From positions 1-34,349 of the IMG/VR virus record IMGVR_UViG_3300022072_000064: DNA of 34,349 bases; one strand, 5' to 3'. The translations under genes and the position numbers were made by a program. Positions 9,301-16,874 of this stretch are shown one piece after another. The first letter of the stretch is position 1. Every line of letters starts with the position of its first letter. The notes beneath the pieces are model-generated. The model made no database searches. It saw only the letters and a program-made list of their open reading frames with translations, and had not been told where the DNA came from. The stretch comes from a virus.

Positions 9301-11008
9301 TCTTGACCCAGATGAATCTATACAAAACGTAAATGGAGATTGTGGTTCAATGGTTGTTTCGGCATCTACACCACCTAGTAATCCTTCAAATGTAATAATA
9401 AGCTCTACGTCTGTAGAAAATGTTCATTTAGGGAATATACAGTCTCAAACATTAACTCAACCTGCAATTATAGACACATCATTTTTTAATTGTTTTTCTT
9501 TTGGTAACGGAGTTGAAAGTTATAAAATTAGAGATTCTTTAGTTGGAAGACCACTACTATTAGGAAACAGAGTAACGACTACTTCTGCAGAAGATTATAG
9601 GCAGGCTAATCGTTTTGCTGATATTACTTATAGTGGTATATACAATGATGAAAGTAATGTCAATAAACTAAATGAGTTTAATTTAGGTTTAATAAACTTT
9701 AAAAGAACTGAAGAATCGTTTGGACCAATACAAAAATTATTTGCAAGAAGTACTGATGTGTTGGTTTTACAAGAAGACAAAATATCTTATGTTTTGGCAG
9801 GTAAAAATTTATTATCTGACTCTGCAGTAGGAGGTTCTATAACGTCTGTTCCTGAAGTATTAGGAACGCAAATAGCTAGACTAGAAGAGTTTGGAATAAG
9901 TTTTAATCCTGAAAGCTTTGCAGTATACGGATATGATAAATATTTTTCTGATCAAAAACGTGGAGTTTTAATTCAACTAAGAGGTAGTGCTTATTCTAAT
10001 GAGCAGTTAACTGTAATTTCAGAAGCAGGTATGCGTTCTTGGTTTAGAGATAGATTTATAGAATCCCCAAACACTCAAAAACTTGGAGGGTATGACCCAT
10101 ACATGGATGAATATGTTTTTTCAGGAAACAATGAATCTTTACCTAGCGAAATTAAATGTGTTGATTGTGGTGTAGACCAAACTTTTCAATTTAATAATAG
10201 CGACAATCTTCCTAACCTTAAATCTTTATGTTTTAATGTTGGAGATTTAGTTGGTGAGGTAACTATAAGTGTTGAAAATAATTTTATTGAGGCAAATCCT
10301 TTTACTATAGAAATTTTATATAATGGAATTGGTTCATTTAATTCTGTGGTTCAAGGTTCTAATACTTTTACGTTTGACAAAAATTCTGTTTTAACAGATA
10401 CTGTAGAAATAACATTTCTTGCAAACTCAGGGACAGTAATCTCAAATTTAGAAGTAGATGTTTCGTGTCCTAACGCTAATCAAATAGAGATAATTCAAGT
10501 ATGTGTATCTGATAATGTAGATGCAGGTCAGTTTATACATAACAATTATAGGTGGATTGATGGAGGTTTTGTTTCTCCTTTACATCAAAGCCAGGTGGAA
10601 TTAAAATCACTTACGTTTTCTCCTATTGTTTCTCAATATAGTTCTGTATTAGGATTTCAAGGAGCAGGCGTTATTCCTGCAGATGGAGCAAATGTTTCGA
10701 TAATATCCGAAAAAATCGCACCTACAGATGACTTTGTATTTTCTAATCCACCAATGAACTTTAGATTTTTAAGAAGCAGTACGTTATATGCTAATACAAA
10801 TGTTGCTATTCAGAATTTAATAAATGCGTCTACAACATTAGTGGTTGATGACTCTAATTCACCATCTACATATTTATCACAATTTACTATGCCTTCAGGT
10901 TCGGATGGTGATTACTTGTATTTAATATATGATTATAGAGAACCTGTACTTGCTGAGTTATGTTATTCGGATATTGATAATTTAGACTCTTGTTGTGGTT
11001 GCGAATAA
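6308..11008 (+). CDS. large tail stabilization / tail hub protein, crAss-like
   Basis: A 1566-aa protein. The N-terminus carries FIAGKMNKSVDERLVPNGQY followed by IDAVNVRLG and EIGAVENSKGN (residues 9-52), a signature I associate with P22 gp10 / T7 gp12-like tail tubular or stabilization proteins and the equivalent crAss-like protein. The rest is overwhelmingly beta-rich with Asn/Thr/Ser loops, as expected of a beta-propeller plus appended receptor-facing domains. There is no signal peptide or transmembrane segment. The C-terminal third is cysteine-containing (IKCVDCGVD near residue 1282) and the last 15 residues hold four cysteines (CYSDIDNLDSCCGCE). Such proteins close the tail knob and gate DNA. 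Length is large but in the range of crAss-like homologues, as far as I recall. Confidence 0.82.
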   Translation: MATFQRNFIAGKMNKSVDERLVPNGQYIDAVNVRLGSSESTEIGAVENSKGNTKLTSISYKGESLSNNAKCIGAYEDGANETIYWFIHDSTFGIISPTGKLDLIVSFNTVTQTLIYHVISVSKGGLSPTETVLNFNEKYLITGVNFIDGLLFWTDYYNAPRFININRNYSNPSGTPLVDGNSNAGLLEESLLVIKKPPYSSPSIQLTTTSGGDENYLEERFISFAYRYEYQDDQYSATSQFSDAAFNTNPFEFSSESYLNEGVTNRFNTAIITYNSGGPLVTAIDLLFKDSSGTVIKVIEKLKKSDLGLADNTDYTFTFRNSKIFTILPEAELLRLYDNVPLLAKAQTLMGNRIMYGNYIENYNLVDVDNSPVRLEFQTELISEEIGFESVEDTTDEGSYSFGSIVDIVDAQLLINLDGFNLVAGALIGIDASFVHSSFSGASNPTETTTQTTVLWSYVLPQDFNSVYELAISADFQDKVGTTSNIKPVYDSDPLEETSCQGNTFTDLVNCNTPNILDASQPTSWTKYESGISAANQPIEIITSPGSSSIGFQIVAMRRVDDVITPTQSSYEYFNWNFAEVSFQTISDTKSLHSNRDYEIGIIYMDEFNRSSTALVSTNNSEHVPCGFSELKNYMRVSIPTQQRPPYWATKYKFAIKPSQDTYETIYTNIFFTDPTTNETYFLLEGENQRKVESGDRYIVKLDTLGPLLRCAYATVLDKEAKEADFLDPAPQNSEGEDILIPAGTYMKIKAQDFSVALGDNPFILPGRQSDTEKKERYPVLAYKGFGEETSPNNFTNLDIPAGSRININFEFSRRGPEKGDNRCERRKYNLESTLTASQDYDDIIDWWNGDNVQNILNTGTQEVGGTGCDVENEYISTLATSPSNNYGITPELCTNFYKWFKDPSTQEIRFIVSGTRACGTTKKRRSTVIVTFEIFRAESTIVFETEPVDAQPDVWFEGSENFDIVKEGCLFNLSVNAAEPNPIAFEYTLQGIQEQIVLDPDESIQNVNGDCGSMVVSASTPPSNPSNVIISSTSVENVHLGNIQSQTLTQPAIIDTSFFNCFSFGNGVESYKIRDSLVGRPLLLGNRVTTTSAEDYRQANRFADITYSGIYNDESNVNKLNEFNLGLINFKRTEESFGPIQKLFARSTDVLVLQEDKISYVLAGKNLLSDSAVGGSITSVPEVLGTQIARLEEFGISFNPESFAVYGYDKYFSDQKRGVLIQLRGSAYSNEQLTVISEAGMRSWFRDRFIESPNTQKLGGYDPYMDEYVFSGNNESLPSEIKCVDCGVDQTFQFNNSDNLPNLKSLCFNVGDLVGEVTISVENNFIEANPFTIEILYNGIGSFNSVVQGSNTFTFDKNSVLTDTVEITFLANSGTVISNLEVDVSCPNANQIEIIQVCVSDNVDAGQFIHNNYRWIDGGFVSPLHQSQVELKSLTFSPIVSQYSSVLGFQGAGVIPADGANVSIISEKIAPTDDFVFSNPPMNFRFLRSSTLYANTNVAIQNLINASTTLVVDDSNSPSTYLSQFTMPSGSDGDYLYLIYDYREPVLAELCYSDIDNLDSCCGCE

Positions 11009-11020
11009 AAATAAATAATT

Positions 11021-11176
11021 ATGAAATATATAAACAATTGGAAATCAAATGCTAAAAAATGGGATATAATTGAAATTTTATTTAGATTAGGTAAAATAAC
11101 TTTTATTAGATATTCTTATAGCATTAGTAAAAATAAATTTATATTCACTTTATTAAATTTTAGTGTAAAAAATTAA
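11021..11176 (+). CDS. 51-aa basic hypothetical protein between tail genes
   Basis: ATG at 11021 opens a 51-codon frame to TAA at 11174-11176, one base before the next gene start, and fills the entire gap after the stabilization gene. The product is basic and aromatic (MKYINNWKSNAKKWDIIEIL then FRLGKITFIRYSYSISKNKF), with a moderately hydrophobic C-terminal half but no clear transmembrane helix. Tight fit between neighbours supports a real gene; very AT-rich composition and short length leave room for chance. No family recognised. Confidence 0.45.
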   Translation: MKYINNWKSNAKKWDIIEILFRLGKITFIRYSYSISKNKFIFTLLNFSVKN

Positions 11177-11177
11177 C

Positions 11178-12614
11178 ATGGCTACATCAGGAAATTATTA
11201 TTTAAACGGACCAACTTTAGCATCAGCTACTAAAATCTTTACAGATTCTGACTTAACAATTTGTGCTACTGATGGATGGTATTCTGATGGTGAAATTTCT
11301 AGAGAACAAAAATCTTGTTCTTTATTACCTCCTCAGATATGCGATAGTTGTTTAGTAGGGTGTGATGAGAATATAAATGCAGGAGGAAATTCAGGTATTT
11401 ATAAATTATCTTTTTCTACAGGAGGAGCAATAGGTGCTTTAATAGTTTATTTTAACCCACAAGGTATACCTGATGGTGTAAGGGCTATATATGACTCTGT
11501 TGTATATAATAAGGTAACAAGTATTACATATGGTTCTTTAAAATCTAATAATTCTTCAAACTTTACTTTTCTTGGAAGTACAGGTGCTGATTGTGGTATA
11601 GGTAGTACATTAGATGGTGGTGGTTATACAAATCAAGATATATTTATTTATGACATAGCAACTTCTTCATTTCCAACCATACCTAATGCTACAGATGGTG
11701 TTGTTACGGGAACAAGTGGAGATGTTCAACTTACTGCAAGTGGACCAGGGTTTTGCACATTAGTTGTTCCTGTATTAAGTATTTCAGAAATCACAGTATT
11801 ATTAGAGGTTTTTGGTCCATGTAGTGGTACTGCTTGGAATTTAAATCTTAATTGTCCTATTGAACTTAGTGGTGTATTAACATCAAATATTGGAGGTGAT
11901 TGTGATACAACATTGTTTCCAAATACTTATTATAATGTGCCAAACCTTGGAGGAACTTTAGGTGATCCTGCTATACATGAATTTTTTACACAAGATAGTT
12001 CAGGAGCAAGTTTAGTTCCTGCAGGTGATTATACCATTAACCTTACTTCTGCAAAAAAAATAATTACTGTTGACTCAAATGGAGTAATAGTTTCTATTTC
12101 AACGTGTGCATTTGTACCTTCACCTTATTTCTTAACTGACTCTGCAGTTACAGTAGTAGATGCGTGTAATCTCACAACTTATCCTAATCAAGTATATGCT
12201 CAAGATGACGAGTTTTTACTTAATGATTTTATTTTTACTAATGAACAGTTAACTACTGCTTTTGTAGGTGATGGTGGATATTATAAATTAAATAAAGATG
12301 GAGGTACTATTTTAGAAATAGATAGTAATGGTCAAATTTTATCTGTTTCAACGTGTCCATTTGTACCTTCACCTTATCAAATATCAAACGATACGGGTAC
12401 AGTAGTAAGTGCGTGTGATATCACAGATTTCCCTATTACAGTATATGCTCAGGATGATGAGTTTTTAGTTGGTGATTTTCTTTTTACTAATGTACAGTTA
12501 ACTAATGCTTATGTAGGTAATGGTACTTTTTCTAAAAAACAAATAGGAGATGTTGTTTTACAAATAGATGGTAATGGTCAAATTATATACCTTGAATATT
12601 GTAACCCTATATAA
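11178..12614 (+). CDS. repeat-bearing tail / receptor-binding protein candidate
   Basis: A 478-aa beta-rich protein. The N-terminal part (about residues 8-130: GPTLASATKIFTDSDLTICA, DGWYSDGEISREQKSCSLLP, CDSCLVGCDENINAGG, VYFNPQGIPDGVRAIYDSVV) resembles a module I recall from tail proteins of Bacteroidetes phages. The C-terminal third carries tandem units of about 83 residues, each ending in a pattern of the type I.ID.NG.I.S.STC, with VYAQDDEFL..DF.FTN.QLT as the most conserved core; a more diverged third unit seems to lie at about residues 230-308. Tandem beta modules with conserved Cys are typical of phage adhesion proteins or extended tail fibres. Host-recognition function is inferred from position after the tail hub and from the repeats. 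Confidence 0.6.
   Translation: MATSGNYYLNGPTLASATKIFTDSDLTICATDGWYSDGEISREQKSCSLLPPQICDSCLVGCDENINAGGNSGIYKLSFSTGGAIGALIVYFNPQGIPDGVRAIYDSVVYNKVTSITYGSLKSNNSSNFTFLGSTGADCGIGSTLDGGGYTNQDIFIYDIATSSFPTIPNATDGVVTGTSGDVQLTASGPGFCTLVVPVLSISEITVLLEVFGPCSGTAWNLNLNCPIELSGVLTSNIGGDCDTTLFPNTYYNVPNLGGTLGDPAIHEFFTQDSSGASLVPAGDYTINLTSAKKIITVDSNGVIVSISTCAFVPSPYFLTDSAVTVVDACNLTTYPNQVYAQDDEFLLNDFIFTNEQLTTAFVGDGGYYKLNKDGGTILEIDSNGQILSVSTCPFVPSPYQISNDTGTVVSACDITDFPITVYAQDDEFLVGDFLFTNVQLTNAYVGNGTFSKKQIGDVVLQIDGNGQIIYLEYCNPI
12099..12614 (+). repeat. tandem ~83-aa (249-bp) repeat units in tail protein
   Basis: The 30-base segments at 12099-12128 and 12348-12377 differ at a single base and are exactly 249 bases apart. 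Units cover roughly residues 308-390 and 391-478 of the protein. The high nucleotide identity at unit starts indicates a recent in-frame duplication or recombination. Confidence 0.85.
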
Positions 12615-12622
12615 TAAGTAAT

Positions 12623-13450
12623 ATGGAAAATTATACGTTAACATATGATGATGGAGTAAAAGGTTTTCCATCTTTTTATACTTACTATCCTGATTGGATG
12701 ATAGGTATGAACAATTATTTTTATACTTTTAAAGAAGGCGAACTTTATAGGCATAATACTAATGAAACGAGAAACAACTATTATGGTGCAGACTATGCGT
12801 CTATAATGACATCTGTATTTAATGATGAGCCTTTAACAAATAAAATATTTAAAACCTTAGCTTTAGAGTCAGATGATTCTTGGGACACAAGAGTTAATAG
12901 TGATCAACAGTTGGGTAACTTTATTGGTGCGGATGATTATATTATAAAAGAAGGTGGTTATTTTGGTTATCTTAGAGCTGCAAACTCTAACCCTGCTAGT
13001 TCTGCACAGTACCCTTTAAGGTCAGCTAATGGCATTGGTAGCAACGTGAGTGTTGATGTTACTAATCCTGCAGCCGTTCAAATTAATTTTAGTACAACAC
13101 CATTTGTAAATATAGGAACTATCTTAAGTATTGGAGATTTAATATACACAAAGGTTGGTACTTCAGTAACGCTAATTGGCGAGGTGACAAATCGAGTTGA
13201 AGACATTAAAAATGGAGACAACTATTTAGTAGTAGATACCACTATAACTAATCCACCAAATGACCCGTTAGGTATTCCTATTGGAAACTTACCTCCAACT
13301 TCACCTGTATATTATTTCTTTATTAAGAATGGTACTGCTGAGTCTCATGGTATACTAGGTCACTATGCAGTATTTACATTAACCAATAATAACACAAGTG
13401 CAATTGAGTTGTTTGCGGTTGAGTCGGAAGTAATGAAATCATTTCCTTAA
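12623..13450 (+). CDS. conserved structural protein, crAss-like tail region
   Basis: A 275-aa protein that opens with YTLTYDDGVKGFPSFYTYYP, DWMIGMNNYFYTFKEGELYR and HNTNETRNNYYG (residues 4-55), a pattern I recall from a conserved structural protein of crAss-like and related Bacteroidetes phages. The centre is a beta-rich domain (about 145-235) with INFSTTPFVNIGTILSIGDL, and the end LTNNNTSAIELFAVESEVMK lies in the characteristic C-terminal strand plus helix. No signal peptide, transmembrane segment or enzyme motif. Eight bases separate it from the repeat-bearing tail gene, so they are co-transcribed. A tail-associated role is inferred from position. Confidence 0.7.
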   Translation: MENYTLTYDDGVKGFPSFYTYYPDWMIGMNNYFYTFKEGELYRHNTNETRNNYYGADYASIMTSVFNDEPLTNKIFKTLALESDDSWDTRVNSDQQLGNFIGADDYIIKEGGYFGYLRAANSNPASSAQYPLRSANGIGSNVSVDVTNPAAVQINFSTTPFVNIGTILSIGDLIYTKVGTSVTLIGEVTNRVEDIKNGDNYLVVDTTITNPPNDPLGIPIGNLPPTSPVYYFFIKNGTAESHGILGHYAVFTLTNNNTSAIELFAVESEVMKSFP

Positions 13451-13456
13451 AATTAG

Positions 13457-13464
13457 TATCTTTG
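13457..13464 (+). promoter_or_regulatory. candidate -7 promoter element (TATCTTTG) before the cupin gene
   Basis: TATCTTTG fits TAnnTTTG and ends six bases before the ATG at 13471. A transcript from it would start at or within a few bases of the start codon, i.e. be leaderless or nearly so. No -33 TTG at the expected spacing is visible, so the match could be chance in AT-rich DNA. Confidence 0.3.
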
Positions 13465-13470
13465 ATGTAA

Positions 13471-13935
13471 ATGAATAATGAGTTATCAGTTAATTTTATA
13501 AAGAAACTAGAGGTATTACAAAATGTAATTATTGAAAGCAATAATGAAAATACATTTGGTGATGGTAAAAATCTAGTTAATAATGAAGAGTTTCCAATAA
13601 CAAACAATTTTTCTGATGGATTATATATGCGTCAGATGAAAATGAAGGCAGGTAGTATAGTCATAAGTGCCATACACCATACCAATCATTTTTGGTTTTT
13701 ATTGTCTGGAAAAGTTATAGTGGAAGCTGACAACGAAACTGTAGAACATATTGCTCCATGTTGGTCTCACTCTTTAAAAGGAACTAAAAGGTTAATTAAA
13801 TGTTTAGAGGATTGTGTTTGGATAAATATAATAGCTAATCCAACAGATACTAAAAACATAAAAGAAATAGAAAAAAGTTTTTTTTCAATAACATTAGAAG
13901 AATACAATAAAAAAGAAAAGTTATGGCAGGATTAG
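13471..13935 (+). CDS. small cupin-fold protein
   Basis: A 154-aa protein whose central segment reads as a single cupin barrel: MKMKAGSIVISAIHHTNHFW, FLLSGKVIVEADNETVEH and IAPCWSHSLKGTKRLIKC (about residues 53-110). The first half-motif has the HHxxH cluster followed by the GKV turn; the second has PCWSHSLKGTKR. Similar short cupins ending in a segment like ANPTDTKNIKEIEKSFF occur in many phages, usually within structural modules, with unknown role; a sugar-binding or metal-dependent function is possible but not shown. The last 13 bases overlap the next gene, indicating translational coupling with the internal virion protein genes. It may be accessory cargo (a moron-like gene) because it interrupts the structural order. 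Confidence 0.7.
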   Translation: MNNELSVNFIKKLEVLQNVIIESNNENTFGDGKNLVNNEEFPITNNFSDGLYMRQMKMKAGSIVISAIHHTNHFWFLLSGKVIVEADNETVEHIAPCWSHSLKGTKRLIKCLEDCVWINIIANPTDTKNIKEIEKSFFSITLEEYNKKEKLWQD

Positions 13936-14948
13936 TAACTGGTATTATTGGTTTAGGGTTAACCGCAGCGTCAACGGGTATGTCTTTTGCAGATGCAGGC
14001 AAACAACGTAAGGCTGAAGACAGAGCAAATCGTGAAGCAGCTAAAGCAATGGCTGCAGCAAGAAAAAAACTCGAGGTTAACTACATAGATGCATTAGCGA
14101 TACAAAAAGAACCTTACGAACTTCAACGTGAGGCTATGTTAGTTGCAGGAGCACAAGCCGTTGAGGCAGCAAGAGAGTCTGAACGTGGTGCTGCAGCAGG
14201 TGTTGGTCGAATACAACTAGCACAACAAAAAGGTCAGGCAGGAATTAGGACAGCAATGGGTCAGGAGATGAGTGCATTGGATAGGGCAGCAGCAGCAGAG
14301 GAGTCAAGACTTCGTGACGTTGGTGTTCAGTTAGATTTAGGTGAAGTTGCAGGAGCACAGATGGCAGCATCAGATGCTAGTCAGGCATCAGCAGCAGCAA
14401 AGAGACAAGGGTTTCAATCGTTAGCATCTTTTGGTGCTCAGGCAGCAGCAATGGCTCCGTTATATACACAGAGTGCAGGGGTAAGAGCGTCTAACAAGGC
14501 TTACAGGGTGGCTAATAGGGAAGGCAGACAAAAATTCATGGAAGGTGCAGGTAAAGGTAAAGGTTTCTTAGGAACAAGTATTAATTCAGGATATAGAGGA
14601 GCATCAGCAGCATTAGGTGGTAGACAAGCAGTTTTAAATCAGTCAACATATGCTCAGCTTATAAATAACAATCCAAATTTTGAAAATCAATTTAATCAAG
14701 CTCAAGGTAAGCAGGGTATTAAATTTGATAAAGAATCATTCTTGGCTAACCCACAAAGTTTTATAAACAGAGGTAGCGTTGAGCAACAGGCTTTATTTAA
14801 TAATGGTTTAACAGGCGATGTACTTTTACCTATAGAAGATGAAGATGATGAGTTTGTTGTTGAAGAAGAAAACAATGTTAATCCTGGTGTTGGAGCTTCT
14901 TATGGTAATTATAAAGTCCCTTCAATGGGATTGAATTTTTGGGAATAA
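13923..14948 (+). CDS. Ala-rich internal/ejection virion protein candidate
   Basis: A 341-aa protein. A glycine-rich hydrophobic N-terminus (MAGLVTGIIGLGLTAASTGM) is followed by a very long alanine/glutamine-rich helical region (about residues 25-180; e.g. KAEDRANREAAKAMAAARKK, GAAAGVGRIQLAQQKGQAGI), then a Gly/Asn-rich region and an acidic patch (EDEDDEFVVEEENN near 303-316). This layout resembles T7 gp14-type and P22 gp7-type internal virion proteins that are ejected and insert into the host envelope. It overlaps the cupin gene by 13 bases and lies upstream of two further large internal-protein candidates, the order seen in many podoviruses. Function is inferred from architecture and order. 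Confidence 0.68.
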   Translation: MAGLVTGIIGLGLTAASTGMSFADAGKQRKAEDRANREAAKAMAAARKKLEVNYIDALAIQKEPYELQREAMLVAGAQAVEAARESERGAAAGVGRIQLAQQKGQAGIRTAMGQEMSALDRAAAAEESRLRDVGVQLDLGEVAGAQMAASDASQASAAAKRQGFQSLASFGAQAAAMAPLYTQSAGVRASNKAYRVANREGRQKFMEGAGKGKGFLGTSINSGYRGASAALGGRQAVLNQSTYAQLINNNPNFENQFNQAQGKQGIKFDKESFLANPQSFINRGSVEQQALFNNGLTGDVLLPIEDEDDEFVVEEENNVNPGVGASYGNYKVPSMGLNFWE

Positions 14949-14961
14949 AATTAAAAAATAA

Positions 14962-16857
14962 ATGGCAACATATTATAAGTACGCAGAAAGGGATGCAAGC
15001 AATCAAGTAAATTGGGCAGAGATTAGCTCTAACATGGTCAACTCTCTTAAAGAGGTTCAGGCTATTAGAGACTCTAAAAGAAAGGCTATAGATGACGCTA
15101 CTGCAGAGCTAGGTGCAACCCTATCTGAAGCTCCTCAAGGAAGTCACAAAGGTTTAAATGAGTTTGCTATGAATTATGCTAACAACGCACAAGAAATGCG
15201 TTTAATGCAAGACAAGCTTTTAAAATCAGGTCAGTTAAAGTTGAAAGATTATAATATTGGTCGTGCTAATTTAACACAGGGTACTACACAACTTTTTAAT
15301 ATAGGAAAAAAATATCAAGCTGAGTATGCATTAAAAATGGATAGGTTTGAAAGTGGTGAGTCTGGACTTCAAGAGCAATGGCAAATGGCAGAGATAGAGG
15401 GGTTTGCAAACTTTTCAAATGTTGATGCTTATATCAATCCTACAAATGGTCAAATAAGTATTGGTAAGTTAACTACTAAAACTATTGATGGCAAGGATGT
15501 TACTACTATGGACAGAAAACCTGGAAGTTTTACAACTATAGACCAATTAAACTTTGCCGTATCAGACCAAGTAAATAAATACAATCTTGATGCATTAGAT
15601 GAAAGAATTGATAAGTGGGCAAAAACTTATTTAACTTCAACAGATGGATACAACTCTCTTGATGATGTTAGGCAAATGCCTGAATACAAAAAAATGAAAG
15701 GAGATTTAATTAAATCTCAAATGGTAGATAATAGACAAGTAGGAAGCATACTTGCTGATTTTGTTGGTGTCGCTTCAAACGGAGAGGCTTTTACATTTAC
15801 AAGAGACCCAAATAAACAAGATGCCAATACTATACTTTTAGAGGCTGACCCTAATCAACCAGGCTCAGGTAGACTTACTCCTAATTTTGATAACAAAACA
15901 GGGAAGGAACAAGAAAAAGTTGTAGAACAATTTTTAGATAAAGAGATTGAAAGACAACTAGGCAAGAAGCAAACTAAAAAAGCTTATCCTAGACCTACTG
16001 CTACAGATAAAAATATAAAGAAAGCAGAAGAACAACAAGGTCGTTCTGTTGAATTATGGAATAAAATGTATGGTGCAACACAAGCTGAAAAGAAAGTTAT
16101 TGTTAACTCTCTTCTATCAGACCCTTATCTCAGAGATACTGTTGGATTAAGAGATATTGATTTTATTGATGATGGTCAAGGCAATATAAGTATGGCGGTT
16201 AAGTATGAAGACTCTACTAAAAATAGAACAGGTGAAAATGCTATACTTATTCAGGAAAATAAGAAGCCTGTATCTCCTGATATATGGTCTATGAGTGGGA
16301 TTGAGATTCATAGTCAAACTGATGAAGCTAAAAGAATGAGAGGTTTAGAAAATGCAAAAACTAATTTAAATTTTAAAACAGGTTCAATTCGAGCAAGAAG
16401 AGATGAAAAGGAAATTGAAAAAGAAGTAGACCCTGTGTTATCTAGAGATGTATTCTTAAAAAACTACAAAGTTAAAGATGATGATGGTGAAGATATAAAA
16501 CTTTCAGAATTTCAAGGAGATGATGTAAAATTTGTAAAATTGTTTTCACCTTTATTTAATGAAATAGGTCTAACTATAGATAAAACAGATTTTTTCTCGA
16601 ATACAGTTCAAATAAAAGGTCCTGACGGAAAGCCACTTGCTAAACTTCCCACAAATGACGACAACTCTGGTAATCTGATTAGTAACTTCCTTAAAGCGTA
16701 TCTTAAAAATGTAGAGAAAGGAGTTCTTAGTGAATTACTAAGTCAAGGTGTAATACCAAAAATAGCTAAAGGTCAAACAAAAAAACAAAATGGTGATGGT
16801 GATGAACCAACTCCAACATTACCGCAACAAACAGGACCTGATTATAGAGGCTTATAA
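14962..16857 (+). CDS. internal/cargo virion protein candidate (631 aa)
   Basis: A 631-aa, mostly helical, charged soluble protein with no signal peptide or membrane segment. The N-terminus YYKYAERDASNQVNWAEISS with following coiled-coil helices (SNMVNSLKEVQAIRDSKRKA; about residues 20-130) resembles podovirus internal proteins. The middle is mixed, and the C-terminus is lysine-rich then Pro/Thr-rich (KGQTKKQNGDGDEPTPTLPQ). No catalytic motif recognised. It lies 13 bases after the Ala-rich candidate and 17 bases before the giant gene, so the three form an operon equivalent to the internal-protein trio of podoviruses, or to crAss-like cargo proteins. Assignment is by context. Confidence 0.62.
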   Translation: MATYYKYAERDASNQVNWAEISSNMVNSLKEVQAIRDSKRKAIDDATAELGATLSEAPQGSHKGLNEFAMNYANNAQEMRLMQDKLLKSGQLKLKDYNIGRANLTQGTTQLFNIGKKYQAEYALKMDRFESGESGLQEQWQMAEIEGFANFSNVDAYINPTNGQISIGKLTTKTIDGKDVTTMDRKPGSFTTIDQLNFAVSDQVNKYNLDALDERIDKWAKTYLTSTDGYNSLDDVRQMPEYKKMKGDLIKSQMVDNRQVGSILADFVGVASNGEAFTFTRDPNKQDANTILLEADPNQPGSGRLTPNFDNKTGKEQEKVVEQFLDKEIERQLGKKQTKKAYPRPTATDKNIKKAEEQQGRSVELWNKMYGATQAEKKVIVNSLLSDPYLRDTVGLRDIDFIDDGQGNISMAVKYEDSTKNRTGENAILIQENKKPVSPDIWSMSGIEIHSQTDEAKRMRGLENAKTNLNFKTGSIRARRDEKEIEKEVDPVLSRDVFLKNYKVKDDDGEDIKLSEFQGDDVKFVKLFSPLFNEIGLTIDKTDFFSNTVQIKGPDGKPLAKLPTNDDNSGNLISNFLKAYLKNVEKGVLSELLSQGVIPKIAKGQTKKQNGDGDEPTPTLPQQTGPDYRGL

Positions 16858-16874
16858 ATATAAATATAAATAAA

